Below, in pieces: positions 5,067-5,086 of a DNA stretch of 5,086 bases. Origin of the DNA: Desulfobacteraceae bacterium. GTDB taxonomy: Bacteria; Desulfobacterota; Desulfobacteria; Desulfobacterales; BuS5. The position numbers were made by a program, and so were the translations under genes. The notes under the pieces were generated by a model. It searched no databases. It saw only the letters and a list, made by a program, of their open reading frames with translations, and was not told the origin of the DNA. The first letter of the stretch is position 1, and every line of letters starts with the position of its first letter. The stretch covers positions 1 to 5,086 of the forward strand of contig JAUVKE010000206.1 in assembly GCA_030592105.1 (NCBI GenBank), given 5' to 3'.

Positions 5067-5086
5067 TTGTAGGGGCAACCCCCTGT
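5067..5086. repeat. short GC-rich repeat unit, copy 2 (cut by the window edge)
   Basis: TTGTAGGGGCA is repeated exactly at 5067-5077, 38 bp after the first copy. It is followed by a diverged arm in which CCCC (5079-5082 or 5080-5083) can pair with GGGG (5072-5075) around a very short loop. It reaches the last base of the window, so more units may follow. Two copies in the same orientation with an AT-rich spacer suggest an array of REP-like or MITE-derived elements. Confidence 0.5.

Noticed and set aside
5029..5086. CRISPR array start at the right end
   Set aside because: The shared unit is only 11 bp with diverging arms, the repeat can fold on itself, and only two copies are visible; this fits REP-like repeats better.

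Overview
This window looks like part of a chromosome from a Gram-negative anaerobe. A sulfate-reducing or related Desulfobacterota (Deltaproteobacteria) is my best guess. The reasons are the moderately AT-rich composition, a feoAB operon joined to a DUF4198 (NikK/NikM-type) periplasmic protein and a small Cys-containing exported protein, and short GTAGGGGC repeats at the right end. The organism is inferred from gene content and was not tested by search.

Layout. At the left edge is the 3' end of a membrane-anchored protein gene (DUF4857-like, tentative) that begins outside the window. A possible 36-codon ORF starts one base after its stop. Bases 754-1046 hold no gene; they form the control region of the next operon. 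It contains an AT-rich stretch, a good sigma70-type promoter (TTGACA, 17 bp, TATTAG), two abutting perfect palindromes at the predicted transcription start, and a structured leader. The leader ends in a strong intrinsic-terminator hairpin with a U-rich tail, directly in front of the feoA ribosome binding site. A 5' segment of the leader can pair with the terminator's 5' arm, which is the layout of a transcriptional attenuator or riboswitch.

The operon then runs feoA (74 aa), feoB (835 aa, 4-bp overlap with feoA), a 107-aa exported protein (18-bp gap) and a 273-aa exported DUF4198 protein (87-bp gap containing a hairpin). All four are on the + strand. FeoA and FeoB should form an inner-membrane Fe(II) uptake system. 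The two exported proteins probably act outside the membrane as metal-binding or delivery partners, by analogy with the NikK/NikL accessory proteins of nickel ECF transporters. Both are predicted to be cut by signal peptidase I so that the mature protein starts with histidine.

FeoB is unusual. It has a lysine-rich insertion of about 124 residues in a loop predicted to be periplasmic, plus divergent gate-motif sequences around its conserved cysteines. The most interesting hypothesis is therefore a variant Feo system with a dedicated periplasmic metal-handling pair, controlled at two levels: operator palindromes at the promoter and a terminator in the leader. The window ends in a pair of short GC-rich repeat units that run off the right edge.
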